DNA from: Gemmatimonadales bacterium
GTDB taxonomy: Bacteria; Gemmatimonadota; Gemmatimonadetes; Gemmatimonadales; GWC2-71-9
Direction of reading: 5' to 3'
Length of the DNA stretch: 39,204 bases
Assembly: GCA_020633775.1 (NCBI GenBank)
Contig: JACKDA010000014.1
Coordinates: 1-39,204 of the forward strand
Shown here: piece after piece, positions 18,899-26,013 of the stretch
Position numbering within the stretch: the stretch's first letter is position 1
Layout: every line of letters begins with the position of its first letter
Position numbers and translations under genes: made by a program
Notes under the pieces: model-generated
Told to the model about the DNA's origin: nothing
The model's input: only the letters and a program-made list of their open reading frames with translations
The model's database searches: none

Positions 18899-20826
18899 GC
18901 GCGCCGGGCCAGAAGGCGTCGCTCGGAGCGCTCGCCTTCGCCGCCATAGGGGTGGTGTACGGCGACATCGGGACCTCGCCGCTGTACGCGATCAAGGAGT
19001 GCTTCCGGGGCCCGCATGCGGTCCCGGTGACCCACGAGAACATCCTCGGCATCCTCTCGCTGGTCTTCTGGGCACTCAACTTCGTGGTGTCCTTCAAGTA
19101 CATCGGGATGGTGATGAAGGCCGACAACCGGGGCGAGGGCGGCATCCTCGCCCTGCTGGCGCTGGCCCGGCCGGGCGGCAAGCCGCGGGGTCGCGGCATC
19201 CTGCTGCTCTTCGGCCTCTTCGGGGCGGCGCTGCTCTACGGCGACGGGGTCATCACCCCCGCCATCTCGGTCCTCGGCGCGATCGAGGGGCTCGACTACG
19301 CCACCCCGGTCTTCGAGCCCTACGTCGTGCCGCTCGCCGTCGTGATCATCTCGGCGCTCTTCTTCGTGCAGCGGCGCGGCACCGCCGGGGTCGGCAGGAT
19401 CTTCGGCCCGGTGACGTCGGTCTGGTTCGTCTGCATCGCGCTCCTCGGCATCGGCGGGATCGCCCACAACCCCGAGGTGCTCGCCGCGATCAACCCGTGG
19501 CACGCGGTCTCGTTCTTCCTGCGGGAAGGCCTGGTGGGGGTGACGGTGCTCGCCGCCGTCGTGCTGGTCATCACCGGCGGCGAGGCGCTCTACGCCGACA
19601 TGGGCCACTTCGGTCCGCGGCCGATCCGGCTGGCCTGGTTCGCGGTGGTGCTGCCCGCGCTGGTGCTCAACTACTTCGGCCAGGGCGCATGGCTGCTCGC
19701 CCATCCGGAGGAGGCGGCGCTCGCCGGGTTCAATCCGTTCTATGCGCTGGTCCCGTCGTGGGGCCTCTACCCGATGATCGTGATCGCGACCGGCGCGGCG
19801 GTGGTCGCCTCGCAGGCCCTGATCTCGGGGGCGTTCTCGCTGACCCAGCAGGCGATGCAACTCGGCTTCGCGCCGCGGATGCGCATCATCCACACCTCGC
19901 ACCACGAGAAGGGGCAGATCTACATGCCGGGCGTCAACGCCGCGCTGTGGGTCGCCTGCCTGGCCCTGGTGGTCTCGTTCCGCTCCTCGGAGAACCTCGC
20001 CGCCACCTACGGGGTCGCGGTCAGCGGCACGATGCTCACCACGTCGGTGCTGTTCGCCTACGTGATGCGGAACCGCTGGGAGTGGTCGATCCCGAAGGTC
20101 GCGCTGATCACGCTGGTGTTCATCATCGCCGATGTCGCCTTCCTCGGCGCGAACCTGCTCAAGATTCCCGATGGCGGCTTCATCCCGATCCTGATCGCGG
20201 GGCTGATCTTCCTGCTGATGTGGACCTGGAAGGCGGGACGGCGGCAGGTCACCGCGATCCTGCGCGAGAGCTCGCTGCCGCTCGACCTCTTCGTCCCCGA
20301 CATCGCGCGGCGCAAGCCCCACCGCGTGCCGGGCGTCGCGGTGTTCATGACCTCGATCCCCGACGTCGCGCCGTCGGTGCTGCTGCACCACCTCAAGCAC
20401 AACAAGGTGCTGCACGAGAAGGTCGTGCTGATGACGATCGAGCCGATGGAGATCCCGCAGGTCCCCGAGGACGAACGGGTCACCGTCCTCGACAAGGGCG
20501 AGGGGTTCTTCGAGGTGATCGCCCGCTTCGGCTTCATGGAGTCACCCGACGTGCCCGCGGTCCTCGCGGCGGCGGGGCCCTCGCTGCAGGCCGAGGGCGA
20601 TGCCAGGGCGCCGTCGATGCGGCTCACCGACATCTCGTTCTACCTCGGCCGCGAGACCCTCATCATCCGGCCCCGCGGACCGGGACAGGCGAAGGCCCCC
20701 GGCGCGATGTCCGCCTGGCGGGCGAAGCTGTTCGGCGTGATGACCCGCAACGCGCAGAGCGCGGCGGCCTACTTCGGCCTGCCGCCCAATCGGGTGGTCG
20801 AGCTGGGGGCGCAGATCCAGGTCTGA
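18895..20826 (+). CDS. kup: Low-affinity potassium uptake protein Kup
   Basis: Potassium/proton symporter of the KUP/HAK/KT family in the inner membrane. 643 residues (family about 620-640). Twelve predicted helices occupy residues 10-450, starting with the diagnostic GVVYGDIGTSPLYAIKECF, then ADNRGEGGILALLALA and LYGDGVITPAISVLGAIEG. A cytoplasmic C-terminal domain (about 460-643) ends in YFGLPPNRVVELGAQIQV. GTG start overlaps the DsbA-like stop. In other bacteria Kup works independently of ATP and can be inhibited by c-di-AMP; nothing here tests that. Confidence 0.97.
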   Translation: MSAPGQKASLGALAFAAIGVVYGDIGTSPLYAIKECFRGPHAVPVTHENILGILSLVFWALNFVVSFKYIGMVMKADNRGEGGILALLALARPGGKPRGRGILLLFGLFGAALLYGDGVITPAISVLGAIEGLDYATPVFEPYVVPLAVVIISALFFVQRRGTAGVGRIFGPVTSVWFVCIALLGIGGIAHNPEVLAAINPWHAVSFFLREGLVGVTVLAAVVLVITGGEALYADMGHFGPRPIRLAWFAVVLPALVLNYFGQGAWLLAHPEEAALAGFNPFYALVPSWGLYPMIVIATGAAVVASQALISGAFSLTQQAMQLGFAPRMRIIHTSHHEKGQIYMPGVNAALWVACLALVVSFRSSENLAATYGVAVSGTMLTTSVLFAYVMRNRWEWSIPKVALITLVFIIADVAFLGANLLKIPDGGFIPILIAGLIFLLMWTWKAGRRQVTAILRESSLPLDLFVPDIARRKPHRVPGVAVFMTSIPDVAPSVLLHHLKHNKVLHEKVVLMTIEPMEIPQVPEDERVTVLDKGEGFFEVIARFGFMESPDVPAVLAAAGPSLQAEGDARAPSMRLTDISFYLGRETLIIRPRGPGQAKAPGAMSAWRAKLFGVMTRNAQSAAAYFGLPPNRVVELGAQIQV

Positions 20827-20838
20827 TCGGGGTGGGGG

Positions 20839-20997
20839 CACGGGATTGCTTCGGCCGCACCGGTGTGGCGGCACGGGATTGCTTCGGCCGCACCGGGGTG
20901 GGGGCACGGGATTGCTTCGCCGGCTGCGCCGGCTCGCGATGACGGGGTGCGCGGCGACCGTCATTGCGAGGCCCGCAGGGCCGAAGCAATCCCGTGC
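20839..20997. repeat. 33-bp tandem repeats plus a palindromic interspersed element
   Basis: The core CACGGGATTGCTTCG starts at 20839, 20872 and 20905, an exact 33-bp period. The third copy continues into a full palindrome: GAAGCAATCCCGTG (20983-20996) is its inverted arm, and CGCGATGACGG / CCGTCATTGCG form inner arms. Elements with ATTGCTTCGnnn...CATTGCGA arms are scattered through many bacterial genomes as REP-like repeats. It fills the gap between convergent kup and acs and could act as a transcription terminator. Confidence 0.8.
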
Positions 20998-21013
20998 CCG
21001 CTCGCCGTGACCC

Positions 21014-22966
21014 CTACTCCTTGTCCTCGTACTCCTGCTTCAGCCGCGCGACCACGTTCGGGTCGGCCAGCGTCGTCGTGTCACCCAGCGCCCGCCCCTC
21101 GGCGATGTCGCGCAGCAGCCGCCGCATGATCTTCCCGCTCCGGGTCTTGGGGAGGTCGCCGGCGAAGAGGATGTCGTCCGGCTTGGCGATCGCGCCGATC
21201 TTGGTGCCGACATGCTCGCGCAGCTCGTCCCGCAGCGCCGGACTCGGCACCTGTCCCTCGCGCAGCGTGACGAACGCGGCGATCGCCTGGCCCTTCAGGT
21301 CGTGCGCCTTGCCGACCACGGCCGACTCCGCCACTGCGGGATGGTCGACCAGCGCGCTCTCGACCTCCATCGTCCCGATCCGGTGCCCGGCCACGTTGAG
21401 CACGTCATCGACGCGCCCCAGGATCCACCAGTACCCCTCGTCGTCGCGCTTGGCGCCGTCGCCGGCGAAGTATCGCCCCGGGAACCGGCTCCAGTAGGTG
21501 TCCTGGTAGCGCTGGTCGTCGCCGTAGATGGTGCGCAGCATCCCGGGCCACGGCGAGGTGATGGTGAGGAACCCGCCGCCGGCCCCCTCGACCGGGGTGC
21601 CGTCGCCATCGACGAGTTCCACCTCGATGCCGGGGAAGGGGATCGTCGCGCTTCCCGGCACCGTCGTCACGACGCCTGGCAGCGGGGTGATCATGATCCC
21701 GCCGGTCTCGGTCTGCCACCAGGTGTCCACGATCGGGCACCGCTCGCCCCCGATGTGAGTGTGGTACCAGATCCAGGCCTCTGGGTTGATCGGCTCCCCC
21801 ACGGTGCCGAGGAGGCGCAGCATCGAGAGGTCGTGGCGCGCGGGGTGGTCGGCCCCCCACTTCATGAACGCGCGGATCGCGGTCGGGGCGGTGTAGAACA
21901 CGGTGACGCCGTACTTCTCGCACAGCTCCCAGAAGCGGTCACGCTCGGGCCAGTCGGGCGCACCCTCGTACATGACCACCGTGGCGCCGTTGGCCAGCGG
22001 GCCGTATACCACGTACGAGTGACCGGTGATCCAGCCGACATCGGCCGTGCAGAAGAAGACGTCGTCGTCCTTGAGGTCGAAGACCAGCCGCGTCGTGGCG
22101 GCGGCCTGCACCAGGTACCCCCCGGTCGTGTGGACGATCCCCTTCGGCTTCCCGGTGGTCCCCGAGGTGTAGAGGATGAACAGCAGGTCCTCCGAGGCCA
22201 TCGGCTCGGCCGCCGCGACACCCGGCTGGGCATCGAGCAGGCGATGCCACCAGTGGTCGCGGCCGTCCCGCATCGGGCAGTGGGTCGCGTCGATCGCGCC
22301 CCCGCCGCGGTGGACCACCAGCACGTGGCGGATCGAGGGGCACCCCGCCACCGCCTCGTCGGCGAACTTCTTCAGCGGGACCACCCCGCCCCGGCGGTAG
22401 CCGCCGTCCGCGGTGATCAGGCAGATCGCCTCGGCATCATTGATCCGGTCGCGGAGCGAGTCGGCGGAGAAGCCACCGAACACCACCGAGTGGATGGCGC
22501 CGATCCGGGCGCAGGCGAGCATCGCGATCGCCGCCTCGGGGATCATCGGCAGGTAGATCGCGACCCGGTCGCCCTTGCCGACCCCGAGGGCGCGCAGGGC
22601 GTTGGCGGCCCGGCAGACCTCGCGGTGCAGTTCCCAGTAGGTCAGCACCCGGGTGTCGCCGGGCTCCCCCTCCCAGATCAGGGCAGCCTGGTTCCGCCGC
22701 GGACCCGCAATGTGCCGATCGAGGCAGTTGGCGCTCACGTTGAGCACCCCGCCATCGAACCAGCGGGCGTGGGGCGGCGTCCAGTCGAGAACCCGATCCC
22801 ACGGCGTGATCCACTCCAGGCGGCGCGCCTCGTCCTCCCAGAAGGCCAGGCGGTCCGTCCGGGCCCGCTCGTAGGTGGCGGCCGTCCCGGTGGCATCCGC
22901 CGCGAACCCTGCCGGCGGGGGGAAGTGACGGTCCTCGGTGAGCAGGGTCGAGAGTTGGTCTGCCAT
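21014..22966 (-). CDS. acs: Acetyl-CoA synthetase
   Basis: Makes acetyl-CoA from acetate, ATP and CoA by way of acetyl-AMP. 650 residues, the usual length. ANL-family motifs: LYTSGTTGKPKGIVHTTGG (A3), WWQTETGG (A5), YFAGDGAKRDDEGYWWILGR (A8 hinge) and the C-terminal LPKTRSGKIMRR, whose Lys (about 612) is the usual regulatory acetylation site. DTWWQTETG and the acetate-pocket Trp support acetate rather than longer acids. The ATG at 22966 is chosen; the longer frame to 23176 has 70 low-similarity residues. Stands alone, convergent with kup. Confidence 0.97.
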   Translation of the reverse strand: MADQLSTLLTEDRHFPPPAGFAADATGTAATYERARTDRLAFWEDEARRLEWITPWDRVLDWTPPHARWFDGGVLNVSANCLDRHIAGPRRNQAALIWEGEPGDTRVLTYWELHREVCRAANALRALGVGKGDRVAIYLPMIPEAAIAMLACARIGAIHSVVFGGFSADSLRDRINDAEAICLITADGGYRRGGVVPLKKFADEAVAGCPSIRHVLVVHRGGGAIDATHCPMRDGRDHWWHRLLDAQPGVAAAEPMASEDLLFILYTSGTTGKPKGIVHTTGGYLVQAAATTRLVFDLKDDDVFFCTADVGWITGHSYVVYGPLANGATVVMYEGAPDWPERDRFWELCEKYGVTVFYTAPTAIRAFMKWGADHPARHDLSMLRLLGTVGEPINPEAWIWYHTHIGGERCPIVDTWWQTETGGIMITPLPGVVTTVPGSATIPFPGIEVELVDGDGTPVEGAGGGFLTITSPWPGMLRTIYGDDQRYQDTYWSRFPGRYFAGDGAKRDDEGYWWILGRVDDVLNVAGHRIGTMEVESALVDHPAVAESAVVGKAHDLKGQAIAAFVTLREGQVPSPALRDELREHVGTKIGAIAKPDDILFAGDLPKTRSGKIMRRLLRDIAEGRALGDTTTLADPNVVARLKQEYEDKE

Positions 22967-23102
22967 GGGTCCCGGCGGTCCTTGGTGGGGTGGATGCCAA
23001 ATGTACAGCCGCCCCGCGGGGCCCCCGGGGGGATTCCGGGGTGTGGGGGGCACGCCACGGGAGATGTCCCATTTCTGGACACGGGGCCCCCCGCCGACCA
23101 CG
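22967..23102. other. Intergenic region between divergent acs and the STAS gene
   Basis: About 135 nt, extremely G/C-rich, with G- and C-runs (for example near 23010-23060). On the acs strand a TACATT lies about 35 nt before the ATG without a matching -35. No repeat or RNA element seen. Confidence 0.3.
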
Positions 23103-23118
23103 TGGCAAGCCCCTTGCT
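23103..23118 (+). promoter_or_regulatory. Sigma-54 (-24/-12) promoter candidate
   Basis: TGGCAAG-CCCC-TTGCT matches the sigma-54 consensus TGGCACG-N4-TTGCW at every position but one, with the essential GG and GC at the correct 10-nt interval. It lies 40 nt upstream of the STAS gene start, a suitable leader length. Such promoters need an NtrC-type activator; none is encoded in the window. Confidence 0.6.
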
Positions 23119-23157
23119 CCTGTTTCGGGGCATGACCGGACCCCTGCCGGAGGCCCC

Positions 23158-23484
23158 TTGACGGTGACCAACGCACCCCGATCGCGTCGGGTGCTCAGCG
23201 CACCCAGCGAACTCGGCCTCCCGACCCGCGAGGCATTCCGCCGCGCAGCGAACGAGCTGCTCGACGAGATGCCGGAGGGTACGGGCGAGTTGGTGATCGA
23301 CCTCGGGCCGACCCGGCAGGTCGATTCCTCCGGCCTCGGCGCGCTGATCATGATCCAGCGCCATGCCGCGGAGCGCCGGCTGGACGTCGTCCTGCGCGGC
23401 GTGGGACCCGAGCTGGAGTACCTGCTGGTGCTGACCAAGCTCGACGAGCTGTTCGCCTTCGAGGGCAAGGCCCGCCGGGCCTAG
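23158..23484 (+). CDS. STAS-domain protein (anti-sigma factor antagonist-like)
   Basis: 108 residues, a single STAS domain. Strand GELVIDLGPTRQVDSSGLGALIMIQRHA carries the DSSGLG phosphorylation loop (Ser57/Ser58), followed by LDVVLRGVGPELEYLLVLTKLDELFAF. These proteins bind anti-sigma kinases of the SpoIIAB/RsbW type and are switched by serine phosphorylation. No kinase gene is adjacent. The TTG start is chosen because GGAGG (23149-23153) lies 4 nt before it; GTG at 23164 is an alternative. Confidence 0.82.
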   Translation: MTVTNAPRSRRVLSAPSELGLPTREAFRRAANELLDEMPEGTGELVIDLGPTRQVDSSGLGALIMIQRHAAERRLDVVLRGVGPELEYLLVLTKLDELFAFEGKARRA

Positions 23485-23510
23485 CCCCGCGCGACGGCGG
23501 GTCGCCCCGC

Positions 23511-23645
23511 GACCTGACGGTTCCGTGGCGTGTCCCGCGACCTGACGGTTCCGTTGCCTGTCCCGCGACCTGACGGTCGCGGCTGACGCGCGTCTTGCAA
23601 CCTGACGGTACCGTGGCGTGTCCCGCGACCTGACGGTCGCGGCTG
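23511..23645 (+). repeat. 28-bp minisatellite upstream of ccmA
   Basis: Five copies of a unit containing the core CCTGACGGT, with equivalent points at 23511, 23539, 23567, 23599 and 23627: period 28, 28, 32, 28. Copies 3 and 5 are followed by the same TCGCGGCTGA, giving a higher-order repeat. Most of each unit is conserved, unlike CRISPR spacers. Sits between the STAS gene and ccmA. Confidence 0.8.
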
Positions 23646-23651
23646 AATGCT

Positions 23652-23688
23652 CGCTTCTCCCTTCTCGCTTCTCGCTTCTCGCTTCTCG
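23652..23688 (+). repeat. Heptanucleotide repeat array, left of ccmABCD
   Basis: About five copies of CGCTTCT, one imperfect (CCCTTCT), ending 20 nt before the ccmA ATG. The same unit appears in the opposite orientation right after ccmD. Confidence 0.8.
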
Positions 23689-23707
23689 TCAAGGCCATAT
23701 TCCGCGC

Positions 23708-24415
23708 ATGACCGCGGACCCCCTCATCGAGGCCACCGGCCTGGTGCGTCGCTTCGGCATGGTGCGCGCGCTGGCCGGCGTCGACTTCCGCGCCACCGCC
23801 GGGGAGATGGTCCTGCTGCTCGGACCCAACGGGGCGGGGAAGACGACCCTGTTGCGGATCCTCGCCGGACTGGTCCGCCCGCTGCGCGGCACGGTCCGGA
23901 TCGCCGGTGCCGATGTCCACCGCGACCCCGGCGCTCGCGCGGCCCTCGGCTTCGTCTCGCATCACGCGATGGTGTACGACGACCTCACCCCCCGCGAGAA
24001 CCTGCGCTTCCACGCGGCGTTGCATGGACTCGACGCCGCGGAACGCGAGATCGACCGGGCGCTCGCGGCAGCCGGGTTGTCGGCGCGCGCGGACGCGCCG
24101 GCGCGGGGGTTCTCCCGCGGGATGCTGCAGCGGCTCTCCCTCGCGCGCGCCGCACTGCACGATCCGGTGGTCCTGCTGCTCGACGAACCGTTCACCGGTC
24201 TCGATCCGCTCGCGGCGGGAGAGCTCCGGGGCCGGATCGGCGACTGGCGGGCGCGGGACCGGGCCATCGTCGCGGTGACCCATGACCCGGCCGAGCTCTG
24301 GGAGCTGGCCTCGCGGGTCGTCGTGCTGCGCGGGGGCACGGTCGTCCACGACTCCCCGCACCCCGGCGACCTGCAGGCGTTCCGGACCACCCTCTCCGGA
24401 CTGCTCGCGGCATGA
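23708..24415 (+). CDS. ccmA: Heme exporter ATP-binding protein CcmA
   Basis: ATPase of the CcmABCD complex that releases heme-loaded CcmE for cytochrome c maturation (system I). 235 residues. Walker A GPNGAGKTT (about 39-47), signature FSRGMLQRLSLARA, Walker B VLLLDEPFTGLD, H-loop AVTHDP. Identity as CcmA rather than a generic ABC ATPase rests mainly on the coupled ccmB and ccmC; the longer open frame from 23618 runs through the minisatellite and is not used. The ATG of ccmB overlaps its stop (ATGA). Confidence 0.92.
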   Translation: MTADPLIEATGLVRRFGMVRALAGVDFRATAGEMVLLLGPNGAGKTTLLRILAGLVRPLRGTVRIAGADVHRDPGARAALGFVSHHAMVYDDLTPRENLRFHAALHGLDAAEREIDRALAAAGLSARADAPARGFSRGMLQRLSLARAALHDPVVLLLDEPFTGLDPLAAGELRGRIGDWRARDRAIVAVTHDPAELWELASRVVVLRGGTVVHDSPHPGDLQAFRTTLSGLLAA

Positions 24416-25092
24416 GGACGGTCCTGCGCGCCGCCCTCGCGATCGCCGCCAAGGATCTCCGGATCGAGACACGCAACCGCACCGCCATGCTCACGGCCGG
24501 CGCCTTCGCGATCCTCGTCCAGCTCGTCTTCGTCTTCGCGCGGCCGCCGGGAGAGGTCTCCCTCTCCCTCCTCGCACCCAGCGTCCTCTGGATCACCTTC
24601 GCCCTCGCCGGGCTGGTGGTCCTCAACCGGGCCTTCCTCCTCGAGCGCGAGCAGGCGGCGATCGAGGGGATCCTGCTCGCCCCCGTGTCCCGGATGGCGC
24701 TGTTCTGGGGGAAGTGGCTCGCCAACGCCGTCCTCGTGGTGGCGGTGCTGACCCTCGCCTTCCCGCTCTGGCTCCTCTTCTTCAACGTGGCGCCGAGCAC
24801 CTCGCTCCTCGGTGTCTACGGGCTGGCGGTCCTGGCGGCGCTCGGGTTCACCGGCGCCGGGACCCTCTTCGCCGCGATGACCGCCCGGACCCGGTACGCC
24901 GAGCTGCTGCTGCCGGTGCTGTTGCTGCCGTTCCTGATCCCGCCGATCTTCGCGGGGGCCTCCGGCTCGATCCGGCTGCTGCAGGAGCGGCCATTCGACG
25001 AGGTGGCCGGATGGCTTAGGATTCTGGTGATGTACGACGTCGCCTTCCTGGCGACCGCCTCGCTCCTTTTCCCCTTCGTCGTGGACGAATGA
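24412..25092 (+). CDS. ccmB: Heme exporter membrane protein CcmB
   Basis: 226 residues (family about 220) with six membrane helices: LTAGAFAILVQLVFVFA, LLAPSVLWITFALAGLVVL, LVVAVLTLAFPLWLLFF, LLGVYGLAVLAALGFTGAG, LLLPVLLLPFLIPPIF and VMYDVAFLATASLLFPFVV. The opening AALAIAAKDLRIETRNRTAM and EREQAAIEGILLAPVSR loops are typical of CcmB. Inner-membrane partner of CcmA. ATGA overlaps at both ends. Confidence 0.93.
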   Translation: MRTVLRAALAIAAKDLRIETRNRTAMLTAGAFAILVQLVFVFARPPGEVSLSLLAPSVLWITFALAGLVVLNRAFLLEREQAAIEGILLAPVSRMALFWGKWLANAVLVVAVLTLAFPLWLLFFNVAPSTSLLGVYGLAVLAALGFTGAGTLFAAMTARTRYAELLLPVLLLPFLIPPIFAGASGSIRLLQERPFDEVAGWLRILVMYDVAFLATASLLFPFVVDE

Positions 25093-25787
25093 TGCTCGAT
25101 GCTGCCGCCGCCGATCGCGCCATCACCCGGGGACGGATCGTGACCCTCCTGGGTGTCGCGGCCCTCGCCGGCCTCTACGTGATGGCCGTCCTGTACACCC
25201 CGACCGAGCGGTTCCAGGGGCTGGTCCAGAAGATCTTCTATGTGCACCCGCCCGCGGCCTACGCGATGCAACTGGCCTTCGTGATGACCGGCATCGCCAG
25301 CGCGCTCTATCTCTGGCTGCGCGACGCGCGGCTCGACGCCTTCGCCGAGGCATCGGCCGAGGTCGGGATGTGGATGGGGGCCATCGTCGTGATCACCGGG
25401 CCGATCTGGGGTCGCCCGGTGTGGGGGACGTGGTGGGAGTGGGAGCCGCGGCTCACCTTCACCGTGATCGAGCTGCTGGTCTTCGCCGGCTATTTCGCGC
25501 TCCGATCGGCGATGCGCGAACCCGCCGAGCGTGCCAAGTTCGCGGCGGTCGTCGGGGTCACGGCGCTCGTGCTGGTGCCGTTCAACCACCTGACGGTCTA
25601 TCTCTTCGCCAGCCAGCACCCGACCCCGGTCGTCGTGGGCACCAAGAAGCCGGAACTGCCGCCGGAAATGCTGCGCGCCTTCCTGACCGGGTTCGCCACG
25701 TTCACCGTTCTCTACCTCGGCTTCGCCATGCAGCGCTATGGCATCGGGGTGCGACGCCTGCTCGAGGAGACCGCCGATGCCGCCTGA
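25089..25787 (+). CDS. ccmC: Heme exporter protein CcmC
   Basis: 232 residues with six helices. It carries the heme-handling tryptophan-rich motif WGTWWEWEPRLT (about 113-124) and flanking histidines: KIFYVHPPAAYAMQ (about 50) and FNHLTVYLFASQHP (about 165-178). CcmC transfers heme to CcmE. The C-terminal helix FATFTVLYLGFAMQRYG ends near the overlap with ccmD. Its ATG overlaps the ccmB stop. Confidence 0.95.
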   Translation: MMLDAAAADRAITRGRIVTLLGVAALAGLYVMAVLYTPTERFQGLVQKIFYVHPPAAYAMQLAFVMTGIASALYLWLRDARLDAFAEASAEVGMWMGAIVVITGPIWGRPVWGTWWEWEPRLTFTVIELLVFAGYFALRSAMREPAERAKFAAVVGVTALVLVPFNHLTVYLFASQHPTPVVVGTKKPELPPEMLRAFLTGFATFTVLYLGFAMQRYGIGVRRLLEETADAA

Positions 25788-25878
25788 CAATGGGCAGTAC
25801 ATGGTGTCGGCCTATGTCGTCGTGGCGGTGGTCGTCCTGCTCTACACCGCGAGTCTCTGGCGGCGCGGGCGGAGGTAG
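25777..25878 (+). CDS. ccmD: Heme exporter protein CcmD (very short)
   Basis: A 33-codon frame overlapping the ccmC 3' end by 11 nt. It reads MPPDNGQYMVSAY, a hydrophobic stretch VVVAVVVLLYTASLW and a basic end RRGRR. A single helix with N-out/C-in basic tail, a Tyr before the helix (QYMVSAY) and position directly after ccmC are exactly CcmD, which stabilises the CcmABC-CcmE complex. Short CcmD proteins are easily missed by gene callers. Confidence 0.85.
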   Translation: MPPDNGQYMVSAYVVVAVVVLLYTASLWRRGRR

Positions 25879-25882
25879 GTTC

Positions 25883-25920
25883 GAGAAGCGAGAAGCGAGA
25901 AGCGAGAAGCGAGAAGCGAG
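25883..25920 (+). repeat. Heptanucleotide repeat array, right of ccmABCD
   Basis: Five copies of GAGAAGC, the reverse complement of the left array, beginning 5 nt after the ccmD stop. The two arrays form an inverted pair about 2.2 kb apart around the ccm genes. Confidence 0.8.
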
Positions 25921-25923
25921 TAT

Positions 25924-25995
25924 GTCACCCTGAGCCGAAGGCGAAGGGGCGGAACCAGTGGAATGGCTCCGCCCCTTCGCTGCGCTCAGGGTGAC
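25924..25995. repeat. 72-bp palindromic element between ccmD and the ketosynthase gene
   Basis: GTCACCCTGAGC (25924-25935) pairs with GCTCAGGGTGAC (25984-25995), and GCGAAGGGGCGGA (25941-25953) pairs with TCCGCCCCTTCGC (25968-25980), around a 14-nt loop. GTCACCCTGAGC-type palindromes occur as interspersed repeats in many bacteria. Lying between convergent genes it can serve as a bidirectional terminator. Confidence 0.8.
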
Positions 25996-26013
25996 ACGCA
26001 TGCCAGTCGTCGC

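Noticed and set aside
20827..20942. Repeated GVGARDCFGRT peptide as a gene extension after kup
   Set aside because: It is only a reading of the 33-bp repeat in a frame other than kup.
22967..23176. 70-residue N-terminal extension of acetyl-CoA synthetase
   Set aside because: Low-complexity Pro/Gly-rich frame through the promoter region; family similarity begins at the ATG at 22966.
23511..23645. CRISPR array
   Set aside because: Whole units are conserved, the period is 28 and no distinct spacers or cas genes are present.
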